Origin: Gammaproteobacteria bacterium | GTDB taxonomy: Bacteria > Pseudomonadota > Gammaproteobacteria > Steroidobacterales > JACDCP01 | DNA: 6,251 nucleotides | Reading direction: 5' to 3' | Assembly: GCA_013817465.1 (NCBI GenBank) | Contig: JACDCP010000192.1 | Span: 1-6,251, forward strand | In this document: positions 6,045-6,251 of the stretch, in pieces | Layout: each line of letters starts with the position of its first letter | Position numbering within the stretch: the first letter of the stretch is position 1 | Position numbers and translations under genes: made by a program | Notes under the pieces: generated by a model | The model's database searches: none | The model's input: only the letters and a program-made list of their open reading frames with translations | Told to the model about the DNA's origin: nothing

Positions 6045-6251
6045 TCGTATGTTCCGCTACCGGAAAGACGCGCTGGCCGAGCGCGTGCTGATTCAGGCGA
6101 ACGAACGCCTCGCCGCTCTGGAAACAGAGCTGATCTCGCGGTTCCACGCGCCTCGCCATCCCACGCTGTTCATCGTGGGCGCGCCCCGAAGCGGCACGAC
6201 GTTGCTCGCTCAATTGCTGCTGATGCGATTTGAGCTTGGATACAACAATAA
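6028..6251 (+). CDS. Sulfotransferase family protein, N-terminal part (3' end outside the window)
   Basis: About 74 residues are visible. The key motif is LFIVGAPRSGTTLLAQLLL at residues 47-65, the 5'-phosphosulfate-binding loop of PAPS-dependent sulfotransferases (Sulfotransfer_1/3 type), with the family PRSGTT core intact. The preceding 45 residues are charged and probably helical. In this family the enzyme moves a sulfate group from PAPS to a sugar, protein or small molecule. Here a glycan acceptor is inferred from its neighbours only. Proposed start is TTG 6028, because AGAGGG at 6014-6019 lies 8 bases upstream; this makes the gene overlap pseG by 17 bases. ATG 6049, seven residues further in, is an alternative with a poorer ribosome site. 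The catalytic and 3'-phosphate-binding regions lie beyond the window, so intactness cannot be judged. Confidence 0.83.
   Translation, partial: MTPEPDRMFRYRKDALAERVLIQANERLAALETELISRFHAPRHPTLFIVGAPRSGTTLLAQLLLMRFELGYNN

Overview
The window is a compact, single-strand run of eight genes, all on the + strand, from a sugar-biosynthesis locus. The best-supported reading is the central part of a pseudaminic acid (Pse, a nine-carbon bacterial nonulosonic acid) cluster. The overall G+C is moderately high, the start signals are Shine-Dalgarno type, and the proteins resemble those of proteobacterial glycan loci. A member of the Pseudomonadota is therefore likely, but no sequence here fixes the genus.

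Layout: (1) 1-474, the C-terminal end of a multi-pass membrane protein that looks like a MOP/Wzx-type polysaccharide flippase, cut by the window edge; (2) 506-1510 pseB, UDP-GlcNAc 4,6-dehydratase (5-inverting); (3) 1507-2682 pseC, PLP-dependent 4-aminotransferase, overlapping pseB by 4 bases; (4) 2707-3342, a methyltransferase of the Pse-associated methylase type; (5) 3385-4143, a second, unrelated class I SAM methyltransferase of unknown target; (6) 4163-4897, an SpsF-type cytidylyltransferase, probably doing the job of PseF; (7) 4902-6044 pseG-like, nucleotide-sugar hydrolase with some unusual residues; (8) 6028-end, the N-terminus of a PAPS-type sulfotransferase, cut by the window edge. 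Gaps between genes run from -17 to +42 bases and no terminator-like hairpin was seen, so the set probably forms one operon that continues on both sides.

How they fit together: PseB and PseC turn UDP-GlcNAc into the UDP-4-amino-4,6-dideoxy-L-AltNAc intermediate. PseG removes UDP after an acetylation step (PseH), PseI condenses the sugar with phosphoenolpyruvate, and the SpsF-like enzyme would activate the product with CTP. PseH and PseI are not in the window and are expected beyond its right edge or elsewhere. Two methyltransferases and a sulfotransferase interleaved with the core pathway suggest that the final glycan is methylated and possibly sulfated. The flippase end upstream hints at an exported surface polysaccharide, although flagellin glycosylation cannot be excluded.

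No RNA genes, insertion sequences, CRISPR arrays or long repeats were seen. There is no gene-free stretch longer than 42 bases. G+C varies clearly along the window: lowest in the first methyltransferase and highest in the pseG-like gene.
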